From Nitrospirota bacterium (GTDB lineage Bacteria > Nitrospirota_A > Leptospirillia > Leptospirillales > Leptospirillaceae): DNA of 64,000 nucleotides. The position numbers and the translations under genes are program-made. The notes under the pieces were generated by a model. It was not told the origin of the DNA. It searched no databases and saw nothing but the letters and a program-made list of their open reading frames with translations. Location of the stretch: the NCBI GenBank assembly GCA_027335985.1, contig DAHWGX010000005.1, positions 1-64,000 of the forward strand. Reading direction: 5' to 3'. Within the stretch, counting starts at the first letter, position 1; each line of letters starts with the position of its first letter. Positions 15,414 through 24,377 of this stretch are shown here, in pieces.

Positions 15414-16330
15414 GCATTCTTGTCGATCGGTCGACCCGGGTCATCGTTCAGGGGATAACCGGAAAGGAAGGAAGTTATCATGCCATGGCTTGTCGTGACT
15501 ACGGGACACTCGTCCTGGGCGGAGTCACCCCGGGCAAGGGAGGCACGATCCATGAGGGCTTTCCGGTCTGGGATTCGGTCAGGGATGCCGCCGATGCCGT
15601 CCATCCCGACGTTTCCCTGATCTTCGTTCCGCCGGCTTTTGCCGCCGATGCCATCCTGGAGGCGGCGGAGGCGGGAATCGGGTTGATCGTCTGCATCACG
15701 GAAGGGATCCCGGTCCAGGACATGATGCGGGTTCGTCGCATTCTCGATATCAAGAACGAAGAAGGAGAAGACATTCGCCTCATTGGACCCAACTGTCCGG
15801 GAATCATCACCCCTGACGGAGCCAAGATCGGTATCATGCCTGGCTATATCCATAAGCGGGGGCGTGTCGGGGTCGTCTCCCGCAGCGGAACCCTGACCTA
15901 CGAAGCGGTCTGGCAACTGACCCAGTTGGGTCTCGGGGAGTCGACCTGTGTGGGGATTGGAGGAGATCCGATCCGTGGACTCAACTTCCGTGAGGTTCTT
16001 TCTCTCTTCGAAAAGGATCCTGAAACGGAAGCCATTGTCATGATTGGTGAAATAGGTGGGGATGACGAGGAGAAGGCGGCTGCCTTCGCCCGTGCCCATA
16101 TGACGAAGCCGATCATCGGTTTCATTGCCGGACTGACGGCACCTCCCGGGCGCCGTATGGGCCATGCCGGCGCCATCGTTTCGGGCGGGAAGGGCTCGGC
16201 ACGGGACAAGATGAAGGCCCTGGAAGCCTACGGGGTCATTGTCGTCGACAACCCGTCCGTGATCGGACGGACTGTGGCCGAAACGCTCAAGTCGGGATCC
16301 TACCGTCGGGTTCCGACCTGTCATGGCTGA
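15410..16330 (+). CDS. sucD: Succinyl-CoA synthetase alpha subunit
   Basis: The product is 306 aa. ATG 15410 overlaps the sucC stop (ATGA), a classic coupling. It has a CoA-binding Rossmann fold ([16 protein letters not shown]), the conserved IGPNCPGII segment, and the phosphohistidine loop [13 protein letters not shown]. It works with SucC to convert succinate to succinyl-CoA. It is paralogous to ccsB, from which it differs by lacking the long C-terminal extension. Confidence 0.95.
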   Translation: MSILVDRSTRVIVQGITGKEGSYHAMACRDYGTLVLGGVTPGKGGTIHEGFPVWDSVRDAADAVHPDVSLIFVPPAFAADAILEAAEAGIGLIVCITEGIPVQDMMRVRRILDIKNEEGEDIRLIGPNCPGIITPDGAKIGIMPGYIHKRGRVGVVSRSGTLTYEAVWQLTQLGLGESTCVGIGGDPIRGLNFREVLSLFEKDPETEAIVMIGEIGGDDEEKAAAFARAHMTKPIIGFIAGLTAPPGRRMGHAGAIVSGGKGSARDKMKALEAYGVIVVDNPSVIGRTVAETLKSGSYRRVPTCHG

Positions 16331-16363
16331 CTGCAATCAACAAAAAGGTGAAAGGAATGAAAT

Positions 16364-16825
16364 ATGTCATCTGAGATCAAGGTCGGGGCCGTAGCCCCCG
16401 ACTTCACACTGGAAGACCAGGACAAGAAGCCTGTGACGCTTTCCTCCTTCAAGGGAAAGAAAAATGTGGTTCTTGCCTTCTATCCGTTGGACTGGAGCCC
16501 CATCTGCACCAATGAGAATACCTGCTTTTCGAATGATCTTCCCCGGTTCGAGGATGTGGACTCGGTGGTCTTTGGCATCAGTACCGACAGCACCTTCTGC
16601 CACAAGGCCTGGAAAGAGCACCTCAAGCTCATGCAGACGCTTCTCTCCGATATCAAGAGAACGGTATGCAAGGCGTACGGTCTCTATATCGAAGAGGCCA
16701 ACATCAACAAGCGGGCGACCGTCATCGTCGACAAGAAAGGCGTGGTTCGCTACGTCAAGGTTCAGGAAATCTTGACAGCGCGTGACGATCAGGAGATTTT
16801 GGCCGAGCTGAAAAAGCTCGCGTAG
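16364..16825 (+). CDS. Peroxiredoxin (AhpC/TSA family)
   Basis: The 153-aa thioredoxin-fold peroxidase has the peroxidatic cysteine C48 in [13 protein letters not shown]. The usual motif PxxxTxxC has Ser at the Thr position. Further Cys residues lie in TFCHKAW and TVCKAYG, either of which might be resolving. It reduces H2O2 or organic peroxides with thiol donors. Being directly after an operon rich in Fe-S enzymes, it could protect them. It shows no signal peptide, so it is cytosolic. Confidence 0.88.
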   Translation: MSSEIKVGAVAPDFTLEDQDKKPVTLSSFKGKKNVVLAFYPLDWSPICTNENTCFSNDLPRFEDVDSVVFGISTDSTFCHKAWKEHLKLMQTLLSDIKRTVCKAYGLYIEEANINKRATVIVDKKGVVRYVKVQEILTARDDQEILAELKKLA

Positions 16826-16866
16826 TCTTAAGACCTATTGTTAGATCTATAAAGGTATTCGTGTAA

Positions 16867-16895
16867 AAGGCCTCCCTTGAGGGAGGCCTTTTTGA
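16867..16895. terminator. Bidirectional terminator between prx and the convergent lipoprotein gene
   Basis: AAGGCCTCCC pairs with GGGAGGCCTT around TTGA, with T-runs on both strands. It can end the peroxiredoxin transcript and the convergent minus-strand unit. Confidence 0.9.
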
Positions 16896-16914
16896 TTCAG
16901 GGTTTTTGTAAACC

Positions 16915-17481
16915 CTATTCCCCCGAAGAGGTGTAATGGTTACTGGGGGCAGCGCCGCCAGGAAGCGGGATGACGAGACGAATCTCGTCAAAGGTGGCTG
17001 TCTGAGGGTAGGAGTAGGACAGATGAAGAATGAGTTTCCGGGGCGATGGAGGGGGGCCCGGGAGGACGAAGAGAAGCGGAACGATTTTCTTCGAGATGGC
17101 GGGAACGACCCAGTCCTGATGGGACATGTAATGGTCGGTCCAGTTTGTCTTCCAGGAGGTCGGATAGAGATCCTTGAAAGGTTTGCTCGCGTTTTCGAGC
17201 ATGAACTGGTAGCTCTTCTTTCCCCTCAGCCTGAAATGCTGGTCATTGGCCGTCAGGTCGAGGATGTTTTCCCTGAGGTGGATTCTAAGGGTCCGGGATC
17301 CCTTGTCCTCGATCTCGATCGGGAGAAAAATGTATGTGATCCCGTTTTTTTCTTCCATCACCGGGGGAGATGGATGAAAGGAAAGAGGCGAATGGGTTCG
17401 GATGGTACAGGAGGAGAAAAGAAACAGGGACAGGAAGAGAAGGCCCGCCTTGCCGACCAGCCCTGTTTTGAAATGAGGCAT
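16915..17481 (-). CDS. Predicted lipoprotein of unknown function
   Basis: The product is 188 aa from ATG 17481. The frame extends further upstream but would overlap the fmdB-like gene, whose stop is at 17511. There is a clear lipoprotein signal: basic MPHFKTGLVGK, hydrophobic AGLLFLSLFLF and lipobox FSSC. The mature part is beta-rich with aromatic residues (TYIFLPIEIED, SYQFMLENASKPF). It matches no family I recognise. It is probably co-transcribed with the upstream zinc-ribbon gene. Confidence 0.75.
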   Translation of the reverse strand: MPHFKTGLVGKAGLLFLSLFLFSSCTIRTHSPLSFHPSPPVMEEKNGITYIFLPIEIEDKGSRTLRIHLRENILDLTANDQHFRLRGKKSYQFMLENASKPFKDLYPTSWKTNWTDHYMSHQDWVVPAISKKIVPLLFVLPGPPPSPRKLILHLSYSYPQTATFDEIRLVIPLPGGAAPSNHYTSSGE

Positions 17482-17510
17482 CGGTTTTCTTTCGGAAAAA
17501 AGGTCGATTC

Positions 17511-17747
17511 TCACCCGCAGCCGCATCCGCCGCCGCAACATCCCCCTCCGCCGGATGGTTGGGTCGCTGGGGGGGCGAATTCAGATCCGGGAGCTCCGGC
17601 CACAGCGCTGGCAAAAGAAGATGGAATCTTTCGAAGGTCAAGGCTCTTGCATTTCTGGCATTCTGTTTCCCCTGGACCGGTTCTGATCGACTGGAGGACG
17701 GAAAAAGTAGTCCCGCAGGTATTGCAGGCATATTCATAGATAGGCAT
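17511..17747 (-). CDS. FmdB-family zinc-ribbon protein
   Basis: The 78-aa protein starts MPIYEYACNTCGTTF with a second pair CQKC, forming the four-Cys zinc ribbon of the FmdB family (putative regulators of unclear role). The tail is Gly/Cys-rich (GGGGCCGGGCGCG), also common in this family. It sits divergently from mraZ, about 195 bases away. Confidence 0.88.
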   Translation of the reverse strand: MPIYEYACNTCGTTFSVLQSIRTGPGETECQKCKSLDLRKIPSSFASAVAGAPGSEFAPPATQPSGGGGCCGGGCGCG

Positions 17748-17878
17748 TTGATCCCTCCCCAAGATGGCGTCCTTGTCTGACCTTATTTTCTCACACCCAA
17801 CCCCCTTCTTCAAGCAATGTTTCCCGGGTGGACAGTCCGCTTTCCCTGATTTGCCCGATGAAATTGGGTGGGAAAATG

Positions 17879-17906
17879 TTGACAGATTGATTCCTCTCTC
17901 TATAAT
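17879..17906 (+). promoter_or_regulatory. Consensus sigma-70 promoter of the dcw cluster
   Basis: A perfect TTGACA (17879-17884) and a perfect TATAAT (17901-17906) are spaced by 16 bases. It lies 37 bases before the mraZ ATG. Confidence 0.88.
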
Positions 17907-17908
17907 GA

Positions 17909-17947
17909 TGGGTGAAGAGTGGGGAAATGTGGGGGAAAGTGGATGGG
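17909..17947 (+). promoter_or_regulatory. MraZ-box: tandem TGGG repeats
   Basis: TGGG units begin at 17909, 17920 and 17930, with TGGA at 17940, so spacing is 10-11 bases. MraZ is known to bind such TGGG repeats downstream of its own promoter and repress dcw expression. The layout fits autoregulation. Confidence 0.75.
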
Positions 17948-18386
17948 ATTTTTTCGCGGACGGTTTCTCCATAGTCTGGATGCCAAGGGAAGGGTCGCAA
18001 TCCCCCAACGTTTCCGTGAAGCAATGGACGATGGGGGAGAGGAGCTTCGGCTCGTGATGACCGTCGATCCCGAGGGATGTCTGGTGGTTTATCCTGAACC
18101 GGCCTGGACCGAGCTTGAGCGCAAATGGGAAGAACTTCCGCAAATGAACGACGATCTCAAAACCTATCTTCGCTTCATGGTCGGATGGGCCTCGGAAGGT
18201 GTTCTGGATCGCCAGGGCAGGATCCTTGTTCCGCCGCCCCTCCGGGACTATGCGGGTCTCGATCACGAGGTCTGGTTTGTGGGACTTCTCCACAAGTTTG
18301 AAATCTGGAACGGAGAGCGGTTGGGGACGGCAACCGGCCACGAAAAGGTCCGGTCTGTCACCCAAAAACTCTCCGGACTCTTTTGA
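17943..18386 (+). CDS. mraZ: MraZ transcriptional regulator
   Basis: The product is 147 aa from ATG 17943 (MGFFRGRFLHSLDAKGR), chosen because the family starts just before FRG..HSLDAKGR. An in-frame ATG at 17919 lies inside the TGGG repeats. It has two AbrB-like half-domains, each with a DxKGR-type motif (LDAKGRVAIP and LDRQGRILVP). It forms a ring-shaped DNA-binding protein that represses the dcw cluster. It is the first gene of that cluster, and its stop overlaps the start of rsmH. Confidence 0.93.
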   Translation: MGFFRGRFLHSLDAKGRVAIPQRFREAMDDGGEELRLVMTVDPEGCLVVYPEPAWTELERKWEELPQMNDDLKTYLRFMVGWASEGVLDRQGRILVPPPLRDYAGLDHEVWFVGLLHKFEIWNGERLGTATGHEKVRSVTQKLSGLF

Positions 18387-19300
18387 AAGACTCCTCCGAA
18401 GGGTCAGACAGTTTGATCCATCGTCCCGTCATGCTGTCGGAAACTCTCGAATGGCTCGATATCCGGCAGGACAGCTGGTATGTCGACGCCAATCTTGGGG
18501 GAGGCGGTCACACACGGGCTATCCTGGAGCGTGGAGGGCGTGTTCTGGCCATCGACCGGGATTCGACGGCCGTGGACCGCTTCCTGGAGGAGGAGGGATC
18601 CCGGTATTCCGGGCGCATCCTGACAATTTGCGGGAACAACGCTGAGATCGCCCGCTATGTCCAGGAGGCGGGAGTCACCGTATCGGGAATCCTGTTCGAC
18701 CTTGGGTGGTCGACCCTTCAGGGTGGAGAGGCAGAGCGGGGGTTGTCCTTTTCGGAGGAAGGTCCTCTGGACATGCGCCTGGACGCGACAACGGAAGAAA
18801 CGGCGGCGGATCTTCTGGAACGCTTGCCGGAGAACGATCTCGCCGACCTGTTTGCGGAGGGTGACGAGCCTCTGGCGGTTCCCATCGCCCGGGCCCTTGT
18901 TCAGGCCAGAAAGTCCGGGCGCCTTCCCAGGACGACGATCGATCTTGCGGCCTTCGTGTCAGGAGTGTATTACCGGAAGGGATTTCGCAGGAGCAAAAGG
19001 CACCCTGCAACCCGGGTGTTCATGGCTCTCCGGATCCGGGTCAATCGCGAGTATGACAATCTCGATCGGTCGCTCACCGGATCCTGGCAAGTCCTCGAGA
19101 AAAATGGAGGGAGGCTTTTGGTCCTGACTTTCCATTCGGGAGAAGACCGGATCGTGAAACGGACCTTCAGGCAATGGGTCTCGGAAGGAGAGGCGGCCTT
19201 TCTTTTTCGAAAGTCTCTTGTTCCCGGCGAGGCGGAGGTCCGGGAAAATCCCCGATCGAGGAGTGCCAGGCTGCGGGGTGTGCGCTTTGGAGGAGACTAG
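18383..19300 (+). CDS. rsmH: 16S rRNA m4C1402 methyltransferase RsmH
   Basis: The product is 305 aa from TTG 18383, overlapping the mraZ stop (TTGA). An alternative TTG at 18413 has a better placed GAAGGG site and starts nearer the family's usual beginning at IHRPVML. The SAM-binding motif is DANLGGGGHTRAIL. Conserved GLSFSEEGPLDMRLD and HPATRVFMALRIRVN segments follow. It methylates N4 of C1402 in 16S rRNA. Its place second in the dcw cluster is standard. Confidence 0.93.
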   Translation: MKDSSEGSDSLIHRPVMLSETLEWLDIRQDSWYVDANLGGGGHTRAILERGGRVLAIDRDSTAVDRFLEEEGSRYSGRILTICGNNAEIARYVQEAGVTVSGILFDLGWSTLQGGEAERGLSFSEEGPLDMRLDATTEETAADLLERLPENDLADLFAEGDEPLAVPIARALVQARKSGRLPRTTIDLAAFVSGVYYRKGFRRSKRHPATRVFMALRIRVNREYDNLDRSLTGSWQVLEKNGGRLLVLTFHSGEDRIVKRTFRQWVSEGEAAFLFRKSLVPGEAEVRENPRSRSARLRGVRFGGD

Positions 19301-19574
19301 CCGAACACCATTCTGGAAAAAGAGGTCGTGGGCCTTCCTGTTTTTCGTTTGCGGGATCTTTGGCCTGCTGCTCGGGATGTCCGTCAGCATCGAGTCTGTC
19401 CGGGTCAAGCGGCGCGTCACCCTTCTGAATGCGGAGGCCGCAAGGGCCGAATCCCGGGAAAAAGAGCTCGAAGAGGATATGATCGCCCTCACGCGGGAGT
19501 CCCGGTTACGGGGATACGCTCGGGCGAACCATCTTGAAAGAGCCTTGCCGGCAGAGGTGTTGTATCTTCCGTAG
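19278..19574 (+). CDS. ftsL: FtsL-like cell division protein
   Basis: The product is about 98 aa. The start is uncertain: GTG 19278 or TTG 19287, both overlapping the rsmH end. It has a short basic N-terminus, one transmembrane helix (WAFLFFVCGIFGLLLGMSV), then a heptad-rich coiled coil (VTLLNAEAARAESREKELEEDMIAL). This is the bitopic architecture of FtsL, which bridges FtsB and FtsQ at the septum. Sequence conservation is low in this family, so the call rests on topology and on position between rsmH and ftsI. Confidence 0.8.
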   Translation: MCALEETSRTPFWKKRSWAFLFFVCGIFGLLLGMSVSIESVRVKRRVTLLNAEAARAESREKELEEDMIALTRESRLRGYARANHLERALPAEVLYLP

Positions 19575-19621
19575 CTCCGATTAACCCTCCATCCCGGACG
19601 ATTCGTCCCGAAGGTCCTCCC

Positions 19622-21325
19622 ATGAAGAGACGGACAACGTTTGCGGTCATCATCGTCATGGCAGGCTTTGCTGTCATCCTCGGGCGCCTCTTCATGCTTC
19701 AGGTCCTGGATTCCCCCCTTTATCTGACCCTTTCCAGGAGCGAACGGGAGCGCCTTGCAACGGTGGAGGGGGCCCGGGGGATGATTTTGTCGGCCGATGG
19801 ACATCCCTTGGCCGACAACCGGACTGTCTTGAGTCTGGCGGCGGATCCCCTTCAACTCCGACGGTATCAGAATCCCTCCCTCCTTGCCGCACAGCTGGGG
19901 CCCGTTCTCGGAATCCCTCCGGAGGAAATCCGAAAAAAGATCTCGGTCCGGAGAAGGTTTGTCTGGATCAAGCACGGGATCACAGAAGGCGAAAAAAAAC
20001 GGATCGGAAAGCGGATTCGTGGACTTTACGTTCTTCCTGAAAAGCGACGGACCTATCCGTACGGTTCAATTTTTCGCTCGGTCCTCGGCCGCATCCGCTC
20101 TGACGGCACACCCGTTTCCGGCCTTGAAAAAGCCTACGACAGCGTCCTCAGGGGAAAGGAGGGAAGGATTGTCCGGGAAGTCTCCGCGCGGGGCCGTTCC
20201 TACTTTCAGACGGAGTCGGCCAATACGGAGGCCCTTTCGGGAAATGCCCTTGAAACGACTCTCGTTGCCAGCCTCCAGGAGTACTCCCAGGACGTCCTCG
20301 ACGAAGAAGTGCGCGCAGTGGACGCCGAAGGAGGCATCGTGGTGGTCATGGATCCCAGGACCGGGGCTCTCCTCGCACTTGCGTCCAGGGTTTCCGGCCG
20401 ATGGGCGGGACCGACCCCGGGCGTGTCGCTCGTCTACGAGCCTGGCTCCATCTTCAAGCTGGTGACGGCCAGCGCTGCGCTGAACGAGCACCGGGTTTCC
20501 CCGGCGGACACCTTTTTTTGCTACAACGGAGCGATGCCGATACCCGGAGGGTTTTTGCACGATGCGGAACCCTACGGGACGCTGTCCCTCGGAGGAATCC
20601 TTGCCCATTCGAGCAACATCGGGATTTCGCAGGTTGCCCTGCGGCTCGGTCCGGCCACATTTGAGCGATACATCCGCTCCTTTGGATTCGGCGAAAAGAC
20701 CGGGATCGATTTTCCGGGAGAATCTCGTGGCCTGTTCCGGGGAAGCCGCCGCTGGTCGAAGCGATCCCTTTACACCATCGCCATGGGCCAAGAGATCGGT
20801 GTGACGCCCATCCAGCTTGCAACCGCCGTCAGTGCCATCGCCAACGGAGGGCGCCTGATGCGGCCTTATCTGGTGTCCCGTGTGGTCCGCCCGGACGGGA
20901 AGGTTTTGTACGACCATCAACCCCGCACCGTGCGCCGTGTCATTTCGGAGAAGACCTCCCGCACCCTTCTTTCCCTTCTGACGGGGGTCGTCTCAGCCGA
21001 CGGGACAGGGGCGAACGCGGCCATCGCCGGTTTCAACGTGGCGGGGAAAACGGGAACGGCTGAGGTCTACGATCCCGAACGGCGCGTCTATTCAAGGACC
21101 AGGACGGTCGATTCCTTTGTCGGAATTCTCCCGGTGGACAACCCAAGACTCGTGGTGCTGGTTGTTGTGATCCAGCCGAAAGGAATTTCCTGGGGCGGGA
21201 CCGTGGCCGCTCCTCTATTCCGGAAGGTCGCTGAGATGGCCCTCGTCCATTTCCGGATTCCCGCCAGCCCTCCGGGTATCTCTGGTGGAACGGTGGCCCG
21301 GGTCGACCTTCTTCAGGGCCGGTAA
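19622..21325 (+). CDS. ftsI: Septal peptidoglycan transpeptidase FtsI (PBP3)
   Basis: The product is 567 aa with an N-terminal membrane anchor (FAVIIVMAGFAVILGRLFML), a PBP dimerisation domain (RGMILSADGHPLADN), and a transpeptidase domain. The latter has the nucleophile S276 in YEPGSIFK, an SSN motif in AHSSNIGIS, and KTGT at about 476. It cross-links septal peptidoglycan with FtsW. It lacks PASTA domains, as is usual in Gram-negatives. It sits 47 bases after ftsL. Confidence 0.95.
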   Translation: MKRRTTFAVIIVMAGFAVILGRLFMLQVLDSPLYLTLSRSERERLATVEGARGMILSADGHPLADNRTVLSLAADPLQLRRYQNPSLLAAQLGPVLGIPPEEIRKKISVRRRFVWIKHGITEGEKKRIGKRIRGLYVLPEKRRTYPYGSIFRSVLGRIRSDGTPVSGLEKAYDSVLRGKEGRIVREVSARGRSYFQTESANTEALSGNALETTLVASLQEYSQDVLDEEVRAVDAEGGIVVVMDPRTGALLALASRVSGRWAGPTPGVSLVYEPGSIFKLVTASAALNEHRVSPADTFFCYNGAMPIPGGFLHDAEPYGTLSLGGILAHSSNIGISQVALRLGPATFERYIRSFGFGEKTGIDFPGESRGLFRGSRRWSKRSLYTIAMGQEIGVTPIQLATAVSAIANGGRLMRPYLVSRVVRPDGKVLYDHQPRTVRRVISEKTSRTLLSLLTGVVSADGTGANAAIAGFNVAGKTGTAEVYDPERRVYSRTRTVDSFVGILPVDNPRLVVLVVVIQPKGISWGGTVAAPLFRKVAEMALVHFRIPASPPGISGGTVARVDLLQGR

Positions 21326-21426
21326 GGAAAAAAAAGAGAAAACTGTGCCCTGCGTCATGGGACGCGTGAAGAACTTTCTTTACAATGGCTCCGGACTCGA
21401 AGGAGCACCGGACGGGAGAGTGAGGA

Positions 21427-22962
21427 ATGGGCAATAATGAGGGATCGAAAAAGGGACAGGAATGGATGGAGCGATTTCTCCCTCCTCCGGCGACGGGGCG
21501 TCTTCCGGAAGCTCTCTCGAGTCTTGTAGACGATTCGCGGATGGTGACTCCCGGGGCCCTTTTTATCCTGCGGTGCGGGTCCACTTATGAGGAGAGCCAC
21601 CTGCGGGAGGCGCTCCAAAAAGGAGCCGCGCTTTTCCTGGTTCCGGAGATCCACCTCCCTTCCGTTTCCCGAAAGCTTGGAGAGTGGGCCGCGACCACCC
21701 CCGTCTGTGCCGTGGCTGACATTCGGGAGTCCGCCGGAGTCATCGCCTCCGCGTGGTGGGACTTCCCCAGCCAGAGTCTGGAGATCGTCGGGGTCACAGG
21801 GACCAACGGAAAAACGACCTCGAGCTTTCTGACCCGGGAAATCCTCGAGGCCGCGGGGAAGCGGAGCGGACTGATCGGGACAGTCTGGTTCGACTTGGGG
21901 AAGGGTCTGGTCGAAGCCCCCCAGACCACTCCCGGAGCCCTTTTCCTTCAGGAATCCTTTGCGCAGGCGCGGGAAAACGGACTTGCGGCGGTCTCGATGG
22001 AGGTTTCATCCCATGCCCTTGACCAGGAGCGTGTGGCCGGGACCCGCTTTTCGGCCGTCCACTTTACGAACCTGACCCGGGATCATCTCGACTACCACAA
22101 AACCTTCGAGGACTACTTCCTCGCCAAATCCCGTTTGATCCTCTGGACCAACCCTGACGGGAGCCGGCCTCCGGCGGTGGTGAACGCCGACGATCCCTAC
22201 GGGAGAAGACTGCTCGAAAGACTTCGTGGGGACGGGCGCAAATGTCTGTCGTACGGTCACGATCCCGCCTTCGACATTCACCCCGGGAAGGTTCGGATCA
22301 CCCTCGACGGGATCGAAGGATCGGTCCGGATTCCGGGGGGAGTGATTCAGGTCGCTTCTGCCCTCCCGGGTGACTTCAATCTCCAAAACCTCATGGGATC
22401 CATCGGTTGCGCGCATCTGTTGGGGATCCCCCCCGGAGAGATCGAGAAGGGTATCCGGAGCCTGTCCGGCGTTCCCGGACGTTTTGAAAGGGTCAATCCT
22501 GGCGGACAGTTCGCTGTGATCGTTGATTACGCCCATACCGACGACGCCCTGAGGAACATCCTTACCTCCCTCCGGCCTCTGACGTCCGGCCGGATCATCA
22601 CCGTCTTCGGATGCGGGGGGGACCGGGACCGGGGCAAGCGTCCCCGGATGGGACGGGTGGCCGGGGAGCTGTCCGATCTCGTGATCCTGACCTCGGACAA
22701 TCCCCGGACAGAGGATCCCGGTGCAATCATGGACGAAGTTGTCCCGGGGATTCAGGAATCGGGGAAGGACTTCATCCGGGAAGTGGACCGGAAAGCGGCC
22801 ATCGCGAGGGCCATGGCCCTGGCCCGTCCGGGCGATGCCGTCCTGATCGCTGGGAAGGGCCACGAACCCTATCAGATCCTGGGGAAGAGCAAGACCTCCT
22901 TCGACGACCGTCTCGTTGCCCGGGAGTGTCTGACCGGCCTGACCGGGGGGCGGGAATCGTGA
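21427..22962 (+). CDS. murE: UDP-MurNAc-L-Ala-D-Glu:meso-DAP ligase
   Basis: The product is 511 aa. ATP loop: GVTGTNGKTTSSF. Conserved central segment: HFTNLTRDHLDYHKTFEDYF. The C-terminal DNPRTEDPG motif is the signature for meso-diaminopimelate rather than lysine. It adds the third residue of the stem peptide in the cytoplasm. The start ATG 21427 follows GTGAGG closely. Its stop overlaps murF. Confidence 0.95.
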   Translation: MGNNEGSKKGQEWMERFLPPPATGRLPEALSSLVDDSRMVTPGALFILRCGSTYEESHLREALQKGAALFLVPEIHLPSVSRKLGEWAATTPVCAVADIRESAGVIASAWWDFPSQSLEIVGVTGTNGKTTSSFLTREILEAAGKRSGLIGTVWFDLGKGLVEAPQTTPGALFLQESFAQARENGLAAVSMEVSSHALDQERVAGTRFSAVHFTNLTRDHLDYHKTFEDYFLAKSRLILWTNPDGSRPPAVVNADDPYGRRLLERLRGDGRKCLSYGHDPAFDIHPGKVRITLDGIEGSVRIPGGVIQVASALPGDFNLQNLMGSIGCAHLLGIPPGEIEKGIRSLSGVPGRFERVNPGGQFAVIVDYAHTDDALRNILTSLRPLTSGRIITVFGCGGDRDRGKRPRMGRVAGELSDLVILTSDNPRTEDPGAIMDEVVPGIQESGKDFIREVDRKAAIARAMALARPGDAVLIAGKGHEPYQILGKSKTSFDDRLVARECLTGLTGGRES

Positions 22963-24374
22963 CGGATCCCTTCGTCTCCGCCTGGAGGACGCGGGAAGCC
23001 CTGGGGGGAACCTGGAAAAAGTCCAAGGGATCCCCCACGGAGACGGATTGGATCAACGCACGCAGCGACTCCCGTCTGGTCGTCAAGGGGGATGTTTTCG
23101 TGGCACTTCCCGGGGTGCGCACGGATGGCCACGAGCATCTTGAAGAAGCCCGCAGGAAAGGAGCGCTCTTTGCTGTCGTACAGCGTCCTGTCGAAACCAC
23201 CCTTCTCCCGCAGCTCGTGGTTCAGGACACCGTTCTGGCTCTCAGAACCTTGGCTACGCTGGCCCTGGAGGCTCACCGGAAAGCGGGACACCGCCTGGTG
23301 ACGCTCACTGGATCCGTGGGAAAGACCACGACACGGGAGCTCGTGCGCCGGGGGCTCGCGCCGGAGGGGGGAGCCCACGCCAGCCATGCAAATGAGAACA
23401 ACGAGATCGGAGTTCCTCTCACGCTCCTCTCCTGGCCCACCGATCTGCGGAATTGCGTCCTCGAGGCAGGGGTGAGAAAGCCGGGGGATATGGATTATCT
23501 TGCGCCATTGCTGCAGGCTGACGTCGGCATCGTCACCGCCATCGCCCCTGGCCACCTCGAGATCCTCGGGTCGGTCGACTCCGTCTGGGCTGAAAAGTCG
23601 AAGCTTCTCCGGGAGATCCTTCCCGGAGGGACCCGGGTCGTCCCCGAACCGGTTCGTCGGATGTTCGGCTCTGATCCCCTTTTCGGGGACCTGACCCGGA
23701 CCCTTGTGGCTGGAGCCATCGGGGAGGGACCCTCCCCCCCGGGGACGGTGACCGCCCTCCTCCAGGGGAACCCCGGAATGTTCCTTCATGTGAAGGAGTG
23801 GGGAATCGACCTTCCCCTTTCACGCCCTTCGCTGGCCTTGGCCTGGTGCACCCTCCTGGCCCTCATCGCTCTTCGCTCGCTCGGCGTTCCTCCGGCTGCG
23901 GGGGCGGCCCGCCTGGCCGGCTACGAGGGGCTTCCTGGCCGGATGGAGCGGAAGACGCTTTCGTCGGGGCTTCTGATTCTGCTCGATCACTACAATGCCA
24001 ACCCGGCTTCGATGCATGAAGCGCTCGACTGGCTGGCCCGAGAACGGGCATCCCGATCCGGGTCTCGATCCTTTGCGATCCTGGGGGATATGCTGGAGCT
24101 GGGAGAGCAGAGCGCGGCCTTCCATGAGGAGATGGGAAAGCAGGCCTCGCGGACGGGAGTCGAACGTCTCTGGTACAGGGGAAATGAGCGGTCAGCCTTC
24201 GAACGGGGATTCCGGACGGCGGGAGGTGATCCTGACCGGATACGGGGAGCCGAGGAATTCACGGAAGACCTCAGGAGGGGGCGCGGGCCGGAGGGTGGAG
24301 ACATCCTTCTGGTCAAGGCGTCCCGCGGGATGAAACTCGAAGAGGTCGTGGCCCCTCTTCTTGAAGGGATATAG
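22959..24374 (+). CDS. murF: UDP-MurNAc-tripeptide:D-Ala-D-Ala ligase
   Basis: The product is 471 aa from GTG 22959, overlapping the murE TGA (GTGA). The frame is open further upstream but that part lies inside murE. ATP loop: LTGSVGKTTTREL. Other Mur ligase segments are NENNEIGVPLTLL and LLILLDHYNANPASM, the latter carrying the DxYNANP motif typical of MurF. It adds D-Ala-D-Ala to complete the pentapeptide. Confidence 0.94.
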   Translation: MTDPFVSAWRTREALGGTWKKSKGSPTETDWINARSDSRLVVKGDVFVALPGVRTDGHEHLEEARRKGALFAVVQRPVETTLLPQLVVQDTVLALRTLATLALEAHRKAGHRLVTLTGSVGKTTTRELVRRGLAPEGGAHASHANENNEIGVPLTLLSWPTDLRNCVLEAGVRKPGDMDYLAPLLQADVGIVTAIAPGHLEILGSVDSVWAEKSKLLREILPGGTRVVPEPVRRMFGSDPLFGDLTRTLVAGAIGEGPSPPGTVTALLQGNPGMFLHVKEWGIDLPLSRPSLALAWCTLLALIALRSLGVPPAAGAARLAGYEGLPGRMERKTLSSGLLILLDHYNANPASMHEALDWLARERASRSGSRSFAILGDMLELGEQSAAFHEEMGKQASRTGVERLWYRGNERSAFERGFRTAGGDPDRIRGAEEFTEDLRRGRGPEGGDILLVKASRGMKLEEVVAPLLEGI

Positions 24375-24377
24375 GCC

